This document shows positions 1 through 6,265 of a stretch of DNA of 8,983 nt, piece after piece. The stretch is taken from assembly GCA_003483565.1 (NCBI GenBank), contig DMYZ01000172.1:1-8983 (forward strand). Reading direction: 5' to 3'. The position numbers and the translations under genes were made by a program. The notes below the pieces were generated by a model. That model worked only from the letters and a program-made list of their open reading frames with translations. It was not told the origin of the DNA and did no database searches. Every line of letters starts with the position of its first letter. Within the stretch, counting starts at the first letter, position 1. The stretch comes from Prevotella sp. (GTDB lineage: Bacteria; Bacteroidota; Bacteroidia; Bacteroidales; Bacteroidaceae).

Positions 1-50
1 AAGGAAAGAATAAGGATTAGCCAAAAGGCTAATCCTTATTCTTTCCTTTT
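1..50. terminator. Perfect hairpin, probable bidirectional intrinsic terminator
   Basis: Bases 1-22 and 27-48 are perfectly complementary, giving a 22-bp stem with an AAAA loop. The right arm ends in a pyrimidine-rich stretch (CTTTCCTTTTT) and the left arm begins purine-rich, so the structure could stop transcription in both directions. The stem may continue beyond the left edge of the window. It probably ends a gene lying to the left and insulates the small lipoprotein gene that follows. The structure is read directly from the sequence; the terminator function is inferred. Confidence 0.85.
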
Positions 51-127
51 TGATAGCTTAATCTAGTATTTGTTTAAAAATTAACACTTGTTTAACATTT
101 ATAAATTGCTGATTAATAGCATATTAC

Positions 128-199
128 AAAAAAGTTACGAGGGTAATGCAAAAAAGTTCTAAAAAAGTGATCACCGTATATAAAAAATACTTATCTTTG
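128..199 (+). promoter_or_regulatory. Promoter of the small lipoprotein gene, with upstream A-tracts
   Basis: TATCTTTG at 192-199 matches the Bacteroidetes -7 element TAnnTTTG and is followed by CA, as at the other main promoters here. Transcription should start near 203-206, leaving a leader of about 45 bases. No good TTTG -33 element is present at the expected distance (only TG at 168-169). Instead AAAAAAGT occurs at 128-135, 150-157 and 161-168, spaced 22 and 11 bases apart, which could bend the DNA or act like an UP element. The leader contains a small AT hairpin (AAACAA at 212-217, TTGTTT at 222-227). The rest of 61-249 has no gene I can recognise. Confidence 0.7.
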
Positions 200-249
200 C
201 AGTGTTTTAATAAACAAATGATTGTTTTACAGATTAAAAAGCAAAGAAA

Positions 250-420
250 ATGAAGAAATTACTTTTAATGTTCGTAGCTATTGCAGCTATCTCTTTCGCA
301 TCTTGTGGTAACAAACAGCAGCCTAAGCAGGCCGCAGATTCTGACACTGTAGCTAATGTAGATAGTGCTGCTGCTGATACAGCTGCTGCTGACACAGCTG
401 CTGCTGATAGCGCTAAGTAA
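250..420 (+). CDS. Small Ala/Asp-repeat lipoprotein, 56 residues
   Basis: The ATG at 250 opens a 56-residue reading frame. It begins MKKLLLMFVA, continues as a hydrophobic stretch and reaches Cys19 in FASCGN, which reads as a type II signal peptide with a relaxed lipobox. The mature part is only about 38 residues: a polar segment (NKQQPKQ), then an Ala/Asp/Thr tail with AAADT at residues 40-44 and 45-49 and AAADS at 50-54. No folded domain is visible. The residues just after the Cys lack the acidic run associated with surface export in Bacteroidetes, so a periplasm-facing lipoprotein is more likely (inference). It has its own promoter and a strong terminator, so it is monocistronic and plausibly well expressed. 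Similar small Ala-rich lipoproteins are common in Bacteroidales; their role is not known to me. Its shortness makes it easy for gene callers to miss. Confidence 0.8.
   Translation: MKKLLLMFVAIAAISFASCGNKQQPKQAADSDTVANVDSAAADTAAADTAAADSAK
367..411 (+). repeat. Three tandem 15-bp repeats within the lipoprotein gene
   Basis: GCTGCTGCTGATACA at 367-381 is repeated at 382-396 with one change (GACACA) and at 397-411 with the last codon changed to AGC. The units encode AAADT, AAADT and AAADS. Such an in-frame repeat can gain or lose units by slippage without breaking the gene. Confidence 0.9.
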
Positions 421-448
421 TTTACTTAGGAACAGAAAATTTGAGACA

Positions 449-482
449 CCGCTGGAGACTTCGTCTTCAGCGGCTTTTTTTT
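449..482 (+). terminator. Intrinsic terminator after the small lipoprotein gene
   Basis: Bases 449-459 pair with 463-473, an 11-bp stem with one G-U pair and a TTC loop (CTTCG at the tip), followed after one C by eight T residues at 475-482. It lies 28 bases after the lipoprotein stop codon and just before the mtaB promoter, so it should separate the two transcripts. Confidence 0.9.
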
Positions 483-491
483 GCTTTTTAT

Positions 492-522
492 TTTGCTGTT
501 ATCTGCATTTGTTGTATTTTTG
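492..522 (+). promoter_or_regulatory. Promoter of the mtaB operon
   Basis: TTTG at 492-495 and TATTTTTG at 515-522 are 19 bases apart and match the Bacteroidetes -33 and -7 elements; CA follows the -7 element. The promoter begins about 10 bases after the T-tract of the preceding terminator. Expected transcription start is near 526-529, only a few bases before the ATG at 531, so the mRNA should be leaderless or nearly so. Confidence 0.75.
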
Positions 523-530
523 CATTCATT

Positions 531-1910
531 ATGATAGATACAAGTGCATTTCAGGGTAAAGCCGTCGCCTATTACACTTTAGGTTGTAAACTTAATTTTT
601 CTGAGACATCTACTTTTGGTAAGTTGCTTCAGAACATGGGGGTCCATACTGTTGTAAAAGATGAAAAAGCTGATATCTGTATTATAAATACCTGCTCCGT
701 TACGGAAATGGCAGACCATAAATGTCGTCAGCAAATACATCGCATGGTGCGAGATAATCCTAATGCTTTTGTTGTTGTGACAGGCTGTTATGCTCAGCTT
801 GATCCTCTTGAGGTAAGTAAAATAGAAGGAGTTGATCTCGTCTTAGGAAGTAATGAAAAAGCCAGTCTGATCCAATATCTGAATGATGCTTTTACCGGCA
901 GTGGTGATTTTAATAAGATTCTGTTGCATTCTGATGGTTCTGATAAAAGGCATCTCCATGAATACCATAGCGTCAAGACAAAGGATATAAAGTCTTTCCA
1001 ACCTAGTTGTTCACGTGGTAACCGTACTCGTTATTTTTTGAAGGTTCAAGATGGATGCAATTATTTTTGCACTTATTGTACTATCCCTTACGCACGAGGG
1101 TTTTCGAGGAATCCAACTATATCCTCTTTGGTAGAGCAGGCTCAACAAGCTGCTGCAGAAGGAGGAAAAGAAATAGTCCTTACAGGTGTGAATATCGGTG
1201 ATTTTGGCGAGAGTACTCATGAGAGTTTTTTGGATTTAGTGAAAGCTTTGGATCAGGTTGAAGGAATTCATCGTTTTAGGATTAGTAGTCTTGAACCAGA
1301 CCTTTGCTCTGATGATTTGATAGAGTATTGTTCTCATAGTAGAGCTTTTATGCCTCATTTTCATATACCATTACAGAGCGGAAGTGATGAAGTCTTAAAG
1401 TTGATGCATCGACGCTATGATAGTGCTCTCTTTGCATATAAGATTAATTTAATTAAGCAATATATGCCCGACGCTTTTATTGGTGTTGATGTAATGGTGG
1501 GATGTCGTGGCGAAAAGCAAGAATATTTTGATAATTGTTATAAATTCCTTGAATCTCTTCCTGTAACACAATTGCATGTCTTTCCTTATAGTGAGCGCCC
1601 AGGTACAAGTGCTTTGAATATACCTTATATTGTTCAGGATCAGGAAAAGAAACGCCGTAGTAAACGGTTGTTAGATTTAAGTGATAATAAGATACAAAAC
1701 TTTTATGCACAGCATATTGGTCAGGAGGCAGAAGTTCTCTTCGAGAAGGCTTCCGCAGGTAAGGTTATGCATGGGTTTACTAAAAATTATATTCGTGTTG
1801 AATTATCGGCAATGGAAGCAAAAGAAGAGTATGATAATCAACTTATCAGAGTTCGTCTTGGTAGTTTTAATAGGGACAAGAGTGCTTTGCATGCTGAATT
1901 AATAAAATGA
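531..1910 (+). CDS. mtaB: tRNA t6A37 methylthiotransferase MtaB (radical SAM)
   Basis: This 459-residue cytosolic enzyme is assigned to the MiaB/RimO/MtaB family; MtaB adds a methylthio group to N6-threonylcarbamoyladenosine at tRNA position 37, giving ms2t6A. The N-terminal UPF0004 domain carries the three cluster-binding cysteines Cys19 (TLGCKLN), Cys55 (NTCSVT) and Cys86 (VTGCYAQ). The radical SAM motif CX3CX2C is Cys176, Cys180 and Cys183 (DGCNYFCTYC). The C-terminal region from about residue 395 resembles an RNA-binding TRAM domain. TLGCKLN at the first cysteine is typical of MtaB/YqeV rather than MiaB or RimO. I chose the ATG at 531 because it sits at the family's normal N-terminus just after a promoter. 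An in-frame TTG at 441 would add 30 hydrophobic residues translated from the upstream terminator and promoter, which I reject. The gene is complete and heads a four-gene operon. Confidence 0.93.
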   Translation: MIDTSAFQGKAVAYYTLGCKLNFSETSTFGKLLQNMGVHTVVKDEKADICIINTCSVTEMADHKCRQQIHRMVRDNPNAFVVVTGCYAQLDPLEVSKIEGVDLVLGSNEKASLIQYLNDAFTGSGDFNKILLHSDGSDKRHLHEYHSVKTKDIKSFQPSCSRGNRTRYFLKVQDGCNYFCTYCTIPYARGFSRNPTISSLVEQAQQAAAEGGKEIVLTGVNIGDFGESTHESFLDLVKALDQVEGIHRFRISSLEPDLCSDDLIEYCSHSRAFMPHFHIPLQSGSDEVLKLMHRRYDSALFAYKINLIKQYMPDAFIGVDVMVGCRGEKQEYFDNCYKFLESLPVTQLHVFPYSERPGTSALNIPYIVQDQEKKRRSKRLLDLSDNKIQNFYAQHIGQEAEVLFEKASAGKVMHGFTKNYIRVELSAMEAKEEYDNQLIRVRLGSFNRDKSALHAELIK

Positions 1911-1933
1911 AAACCATTAAATCGGTTGGATAA
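1907..1933 (+). other. Eight-codon mini-ORF bridging mtaB and the glycosyltransferase
   Basis: An ATG at 1907 overlaps the mtaB TGA stop (ATGA) and opens a frame reading MKTIKSVG. Its TAA stop at 1931-1933 overlaps the ATG of the next gene (TAATG). The three frames are all different. The arrangement could pass ribosomes from mtaB to the glycosyltransferase by two re-initiation steps. It may equally be a chance result of a 22-base AT-rich gap; the peptide itself need not matter. Confidence 0.3.
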
Positions 1934-2958
1934 TGTCAAAGGTAGCAGTAGTAATATTGAATTGGAATGGTGCAGGAATGATGGAGAAGTACTTGCCAAA
2001 AGTGCTGGATTATTCTCGTGATGATGCAGAAGTATGGGTGGCTGACAATTCTTCAACGGATAATTCTATGCAACTGCTTCGAGAACATTTTCCAATGGTA
2101 AAAACTCTCAAGCTTGACAAAAATTATGGCTTCGCAGAGGGATATAATAAAGCTTTAAAAGAGATTAATGTTGATTATTATGTATTGTTAAATAGTGATG
2201 TTGAAGTGACTCATCATTGGCTTACTCCCTTGATAGAACTCTTGGACAGCCATTCTGAAATTGCTGCATGCCAGCCGAAACTTTTATCAGAAGGAGATAA
2301 GGATCGTTTTGAATACGCAGGGGCCTCTGGTGGCTTTCTTGATGCTTTTGGTTATCCTTTTTGTCGCGGTCGTATTTTTAGTACGGTCGAAAGTGATGAA
2401 GGCCAATATGACTATCGTCAGGAGATATTTTGGGCAACAGGAGCCTGTATGATGATTCGTTCGAAAGATTACTGGATGGTTCATGGTATGGACGCCCGTT
2501 TTTTTGCGCATAATGAAGAGATTGATCTCTGTTGGCGGCTTGCACTTCTTGGCCGTAAGATATATTGTGAACCAGAGAGTGTTGTCTATCACGTCGGAGG
2601 GGGAACTTTGCCTAAAGGCAATCCTATGAAAACTTTCTTGAACTTCCGCAATAATTTGACGATGCTTTATAAAAATTTGTCAGATAAGGAATTACACAAA
2701 GTAATGGCTGCTAGAAAAATGCTTGATTATATAGCCGCGTTTGAAGCATTGGTTTTACAGGGAAATTATAGCGATTTTAAAGCAATCTTTAAAGCACGTC
2801 ATGCATTTCAAAAGTGGAAACATAATTTTGATGCAGACAGGGCTGAAATACAAAATACACGGGTCGTGGACAGTGTGACTGGGCGCTCTGATTTTTCCAT
2901 TTTGTGGAAATATTATTTTTGTGGCAAAAAGAAATATTCAGATATCTATAAAAACTAA
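1933..2958 (+). CDS. Family 2 glycosyltransferase (rhamnosyltransferase-like)
   Basis: This 341-residue protein has a GT-A fold N-terminal domain of the GT2 family, which moves a sugar from a nucleotide-sugar donor to a growing glycan. Visible motifs in order are VVILNWNG (residues 6-13), DNSSTD (38-43, nucleotide contact), NYGFAEGYN (64-72), LNSDVEV (86-92, the DxD-like metal site with Asp89) and FAHNEEIDLCWR (191-202, the acidic motif with the likely catalytic base). YHVGGGT follows. This pattern matches WbbL/RfbF-like rhamnosyltransferases, but donor and acceptor cannot be told from sequence. No signal peptide or clear membrane segment is seen; the C-terminal 100 residues look helical and would act at the cytosolic face of the membrane. 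The start lies 22 bases after mtaB in the context ATAATG. The gene ends in tandem stops (TAATAA). Confidence 0.88.
   Translation: MSKVAVVILNWNGAGMMEKYLPKVLDYSRDDAEVWVADNSSTDNSMQLLREHFPMVKTLKLDKNYGFAEGYNKALKEINVDYYVLLNSDVEVTHHWLTPLIELLDSHSEIAACQPKLLSEGDKDRFEYAGASGGFLDAFGYPFCRGRIFSTVESDEGQYDYRQEIFWATGACMMIRSKDYWMVHGMDARFFAHNEEIDLCWRLALLGRKIYCEPESVVYHVGGGTLPKGNPMKTFLNFRNNLTMLYKNLSDKELHKVMAARKMLDYIAAFEALVLQGNYSDFKAIFKARHAFQKWKHNFDADRAEIQNTRVVDSVTGRSDFSILWKYYFCGKKKYSDIYKN
2914..2921 (+). promoter_or_regulatory. Possible internal promoter -7 element before the DUF4861 gene
   Basis: TATTTTTG at 2914-2921 is a perfect TAnnTTTG match inside the 3' end of the glycosyltransferase gene, 45 bases before the next ATG. 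Against it, the nearest TTTG (2901-2904) is only 9 bases upstream, too close for a -33 element, and the match is not followed by CA as at the four stronger promoters here. In an AT-rich coding region a chance match is quite possible. Confidence 0.3.
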
Positions 2959-2965
2959 TAATATA

Positions 2966-4195
2966 ATGATTAAAAACAAACTCTTTATCTTATCACTTAT
3001 GTCTGCAGTTTCATTACAGATAATGGCTCAGCAAATAGTGACAGTTACAGTATCTAATCCTACTAAAAGTATACGTAGTGATGTTCCTGTAGTCCTTAAT
3101 TTAGCTAAATATGGAGAAGTTCAGAAAGCTGTTGTTACAGTTGATGGTAAGGAAATTCCTTCACAGTTGGATGATCTCAATACGGACTTAGTTAACGATG
3201 AATTATGTTTTCTTGCAGACTTAGGCAAAAAGGAAACTAAAGAGTATCTTGTGAAACTTTATCAAGAAGGACAGCAAACTCAATATACTGCGCGTACATT
3301 TGCAGAGCTTTGTCTCCCTAGTAAAAATAAAAAATTAGCTAAGAACAAACAGGATGTTTATTTGCGTAGTATTACTTTTGACAAAAAGACTAAGGATGTT
3401 TATCATTATGTTCATTCCCATGGCCTTTGTTTTGAAAGTGATCTGATAGCTCTTCGTGTCTATTTTGATAATCGCCAGACTGTAGATCTCTATGGAAAGA
3501 CTCATAAGGGATTGGTCATTTATGATACTCAGTTTTATCCGTCAAAGGAGCAGCTGGAGAATAATTCTGGAGATGATGTCCTTTGGGTAGGTGATACTTA
3601 TGGGCTTGGTGCACTTCGTGGTTGGGACGGTACTCACAGCTTGTTGCTTGATAGTGTAAAGTATCGGACTCAGCGTGTTATTTCTGAAGGTCCGCTTCGT
3701 GCTATTGTGGAAGTTGAGGATAAAGGGTGGGTTCCGGCTCCAGGGCTTAAACCTATTACAGCTACAATTCGATATACTGTCTATGCGGGTCATCGTGATG
3801 TTGACTGTGATGTCTTCTTTACAAAGGATGTGTCTGATTATCGATTTTCTACGGGACTTATTAATATAAAGAATTCTTCAGAATTTAGTGACAAAGAGGG
3901 ACTTCGTGGTTGTTATGGTACAGACTGGCCTACAGGTAAGGATGACGGACAGCATAAACTGGAAACGGTAGGTCTTGGAATCTATATTCCAGTTCAGTAT
4001 TTTGATAATGAGAAATCAGCTACCTCAGATGATTATACCGATATTGTTAAACCTCAAGGCAAACAATTGAGTTACAAACTGGCATATACCAGTGCTGATG
4101 AAAACTTTGGATTCAAGGGTGCCAAGGAATGGTATAATTGGTTGAAAGAATGGAAGCAAGAGCAACTTAGTCCTGTACAGATTGAAATTAAGTAA
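2966..4195 (+). CDS. Secreted DUF4861 family protein
   Basis: This 409-residue protein starts with a type I signal peptide (MIKNKLFILSLMSAVSLQIM, cleavage likely after Ala in IMA-QQ), so it should be periplasmic or secreted; there is no lipobox. The mature part opens with a beta-rich segment (VTVSNPTKSIRSDVPVVLNL) and contains a stretch around residues 205-222 (VGDTYGLGALRGWDG) that I associate with DUF4861, a Bacteroidetes family often found near polysaccharide-degrading genes. Its biochemical function is not established to my knowledge. I chose the ATG at 2966 because it directly precedes the signal peptide; an in-frame GTG at 2921 would add 15 polar residues ahead of it. It lies 7 bases after the glycosyltransferase, probably in the same operon, and has no SusC/SusD or hydrolase neighbour here, which is an unusual setting. 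Confidence 0.75.
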   Translation: MIKNKLFILSLMSAVSLQIMAQQIVTVTVSNPTKSIRSDVPVVLNLAKYGEVQKAVVTVDGKEIPSQLDDLNTDLVNDELCFLADLGKKETKEYLVKLYQEGQQTQYTARTFAELCLPSKNKKLAKNKQDVYLRSITFDKKTKDVYHYVHSHGLCFESDLIALRVYFDNRQTVDLYGKTHKGLVIYDTQFYPSKEQLENNSGDDVLWVGDTYGLGALRGWDGTHSLLLDSVKYRTQRVISEGPLRAIVEVEDKGWVPAPGLKPITATIRYTVYAGHRDVDCDVFFTKDVSDYRFSTGLINIKNSSEFSDKEGLRGCYGTDWPTGKDDGQHKLETVGLGIYIPVQYFDNEKSATSDDYTDIVKPQGKQLSYKLAYTSADENFGFKGAKEWYNWLKEWKQEQLSPVQIEIK

Positions 4196-4197
4196 TC

Positions 4198-5103
4198 TTG
4201 AAATATTATAATGATTTTGGCAGTTGGATTCGGACAAAGTTTCCTTATCGTGTTCAGAAGATTTCGATAGATGCAGGATTCTCTTGTCCGAATCGTGATG
4301 GCCGTATTTCTACTGGAGGGTGTTCTTATTGTGACAATCGTACCTTTAATCCATCCTATTGTGATCGCAGAAAATCAATCACCCAGCAGCTGGAAGAAGG
4401 AAAGGCTTTCTTTTCCAGAAAGTATCCTGATATGAAGTTCCTGGCATATTTTCAGGCTTATACAAATACTTATGATTCTATCCAACACCTTGTGGCAAAG
4501 TATGAAGAAGCATTGCAAGTAAAAGATGTTGTTGGCATAGTTATTGGCACTCGTCCTGATTGTGTATCCGAGGAACTTTTAATTTATTTATCAGAACTTA
4601 ATAAACGCACTTTTGTGTTAGTTGAATATGGTGTTGAATCGACGAATGATGATACATTGAAGCGTATTCATCGTGGCCATGATTTTGCTTGTAGTCGTGA
4701 GACGATAATTAAGACCAATGAGTTGGGCATACTTGTCGGAGCACATATTATATTAGGCTTGCCCGGAGAGGATGCAAAGGAAAGTATTCGGCAGGCTCCG
4801 GTTATTTCCTCTTTGCCTATAGATATTTTGAAAATTCATCAGATGCAGATTATTAAAGGAACCCGTCTTGCCAATGAATATATAAAACAGCCTTTTCCTG
4901 TCTATTCTGTTGATGAATATATTAATCTGATATCTTCTTATATTCAGTATCTTCGTAAAGATATTGTTATAGATCGTTTTGTTAGCCAGTCACCTTCTGA
5001 TTTCTTGATAGCACCGAAGTGGGGACTAAAGAATTATCAGTTTACTAATCTTCTTCATTTACATTTAGAAAAGGCTGGAATTTTTCAGGGAACTTTTGTA
5101 TGA
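4198..5103 (+). CDS. yhcC: YhcC/TIGR01212 family radical SAM protein
   Basis: This 301-residue cytosolic protein has the signature of the TIGR01212 (E. coli YhcC, B. subtilis YtqA) group: Cys30, Cys42 and Cys45 in CPNRDG...GGCSYC, a CX11CX2C spacing instead of the usual CX3CX2C, which should bind the 4Fe-4S cluster that cleaves S-adenosylmethionine. EYGVEST and IILGLPGED are further family landmarks. The YtqA branch has been linked to wobble-uridine modification in Gram-positive tRNA; whether this protein does the same is inference. The start is a TTG only two bases after the DUF4861 stop. The next in-frame Met is about residue 79, beyond the cluster cysteines, so the TTG is well supported. 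It is the last gene of the mtaB operon and no GC-rich terminator follows it. Confidence 0.85.
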   Translation: MKYYNDFGSWIRTKFPYRVQKISIDAGFSCPNRDGRISTGGCSYCDNRTFNPSYCDRRKSITQQLEEGKAFFSRKYPDMKFLAYFQAYTNTYDSIQHLVAKYEEALQVKDVVGIVIGTRPDCVSEELLIYLSELNKRTFVLVEYGVESTNDDTLKRIHRGHDFACSRETIIKTNELGILVGAHIILGLPGEDAKESIRQAPVISSLPIDILKIHQMQIIKGTRLANEYIKQPFPVYSVDEYINLISSYIQYLRKDIVIDRFVSQSPSDFLIAPKWGLKNYQFTNLLHLHLEKAGIFQGTFV

Positions 5104-5232
5104 TCTTTTAGAATAAATAAAAAATGGTCTTTAATTAAAAGCTATTTAATATTAAAATAAACATCATTTTTTTAAAAAAATTAAACTTTAACGTTGTTTT
5201 TTTCTTATTCTTTTTATTTTTTTAGCTTATTA

Positions 5233-5264
5233 TTTGGTATCTATTATTTTTTTTACTATTTTTG
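5233..5264 (+). promoter_or_regulatory. Promoter of the gldB-like gene
   Basis: TTTG at 5233-5236 and TATTTTTG at 5257-5264 are separated by 20 bases and fit the Bacteroidetes -33/-7 pattern; CA follows. Expected start is near 5270, leaving a leader of about 20 bases. The upstream part of this gap (5104-5230) is almost pure A/T and contains three perfect AT palindromes but no GC-rich hairpin. Confidence 0.8.
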
Positions 5265-5291
5265 CAGATACAAATTTAGAGATAATATTCA

Positions 5292-6092
5292 TTGAAAAAA
5301 ATATATTACATATTATTTATCGTAGTGCTTTTGTGTGACGCTTGCCAATTTAAGCTTAAACCAAATATGGGAGATGATCAGGATGCTGGCATTGAGGTTC
5401 AGCGTTATGATCGTTTTGAAAGCCGTTATCTTACTACGGGTGACTTTTCTGCACTTCAGCAGATGAATACGGAGTATCCGATGGAGACGAGGACCTTGTT
5501 TGAAAAAGTTCTTCAGATTGGTGAAGTCAATGATCCCAATATAAGCAATAAATTTTTGATGTTTTATCAGGATTCTGTTCTTCAGACTCTTATTTCCGAT
5601 GCAGAGACGAAATATGCAAACATGGATGGTCTTAATGAAGATTTTACAAATGTGTATAATAAGCTCAAGGAATGGATTCCTAATTTGAAAAAACCTTTGG
5701 TGTATGCTCAGATCGGGGCATTAGATCAGAGTGTTATTATTGGAGAGCAGTCTATAGGAATCTCACTTGATAAATATATGGGTAAGAATTATCCATTATA
5801 TAAGAAATATTACAGTAAAGGCCAGACTGATACTATGACGAGGGAGTATATAGTTCCAGATGCTTTTTGTTTTTATTTGCTAAGTTCTTATCAGGTTCCT
5901 GATTTTGAATCCCGTCCTCAGTTGGAGCGTGATCTTCATATGGGAAAAATTATGTGGGTAGTCAATCAGGCTATGGGTAAAAGGGTCTTCCATACAATTT
6001 ATACAGATATGGTAAATAAATATATGGAGAAGAATAAAAGTGTTACTATTGAGCAACTTTTAAAGTCTGAAAACTATTCTAATTTTAAATAG
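5292..6092 (+). CDS. gldB: GldB-like lipoprotein
   Basis: This 266-residue protein resembles the gliding-motility lipoprotein GldB family. Family-like features are the early VQRYDRFES segment and the block around residues 150-175 (GEQSIGISLDKYMG, then YPLYKKYY). In Flavobacterium johnsoniae GldB is needed for gliding, but homologues are widespread in non-motile Bacteroidales, where the role is unclear; nothing else here suggests motility. The N-terminus is a hydrophobic segment ending at Cys18 (LLCDAC), a type II signal peptide with an unusual lipobox having Cys at -3 and Asp at -2. The start is a TTG: the next ATG (about residue 25) would remove the whole signal peptide. It has its own promoter and appears to be a single-gene unit. 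The C-terminus (TIEQLLKSENYSNFK) looks complete. Confidence 0.75.
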   Translation: MKKIYYILFIVVLLCDACQFKLKPNMGDDQDAGIEVQRYDRFESRYLTTGDFSALQQMNTEYPMETRTLFEKVLQIGEVNDPNISNKFLMFYQDSVLQTLISDAETKYANMDGLNEDFTNVYNKLKEWIPNLKKPLVYAQIGALDQSVIIGEQSIGISLDKYMGKNYPLYKKYYSKGQTDTMTREYIVPDAFCFYLLSSYQVPDFESRPQLERDLHMGKIMWVVNQAMGKRVFHTIYTDMVNKYMEKNKSVTIEQLLKSENYSNFK

Positions 6093-6210
6093 AGATATTT
6101 TTTCTCTGTTTCAATATAATTTCTGTTGTTGCCTTTTTTACATTCCTGCAACTTTTTCATTTGCAGTTGTTTTCTGCATTTGTTTTGTTGAAAACATTTT
6201 TTCAAGGATA

Positions 6211-6244
6211 TTGGCACGAAATAAAAAGATTTTGTGTATTTTTG
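6211..6244 (+). promoter_or_regulatory. Promoter of the dpp4 gene
   Basis: TATTTTTG at 6237-6244 is a perfect -7 element followed by CA. TTGGCA begins at 6211, 23 bases upstream, a slightly long but plausible -33 element. Expected start near 6250 gives a leader of about 15 bases. The gap before it (6093-6210) holds only weak inverted repeats, AGAGA/TCTCT at 6091-6107 and CTGCAA/TTGCAG at 6146-6166. Confidence 0.7.
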
Positions 6245-6265
6245 CAATAAATTACATTGAAAAAA

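Noticed and set aside
441..530. N-terminal extension of mtaB from a TTG at 441
   Set aside because: It would be translated from the upstream terminator and the mtaB promoter and gives an implausible hydrophobic leader on a cytosolic enzyme; the ATG at 531 matches the family N-terminus.
365..559. 64-codon open frame starting inside the lipoprotein gene
   Set aside because: It reads the GCT repeats in another frame as a Leu-rich run and crosses the terminator and the mtaB promoter.
2287..2592. 101-codon open frame on the minus strand within the glycosyltransferase
   Set aside because: It is antisense to conserved GT2 motifs and its protein has no recognisable feature.
2921..2965. Extension of the DUF4861 gene from a GTG at 2921
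   Set aside because: It puts 15 polar residues before a clear signal peptide and lies inside the glycosyltransferase gene.
6146..6166. Inverted repeat CTGCAA/TTGCAG between the gldB-like gene and dpp4 as a terminator
   Set aside because: The stem is only 6 bp with a 9-base loop and no strong T-tract; too weak to call.
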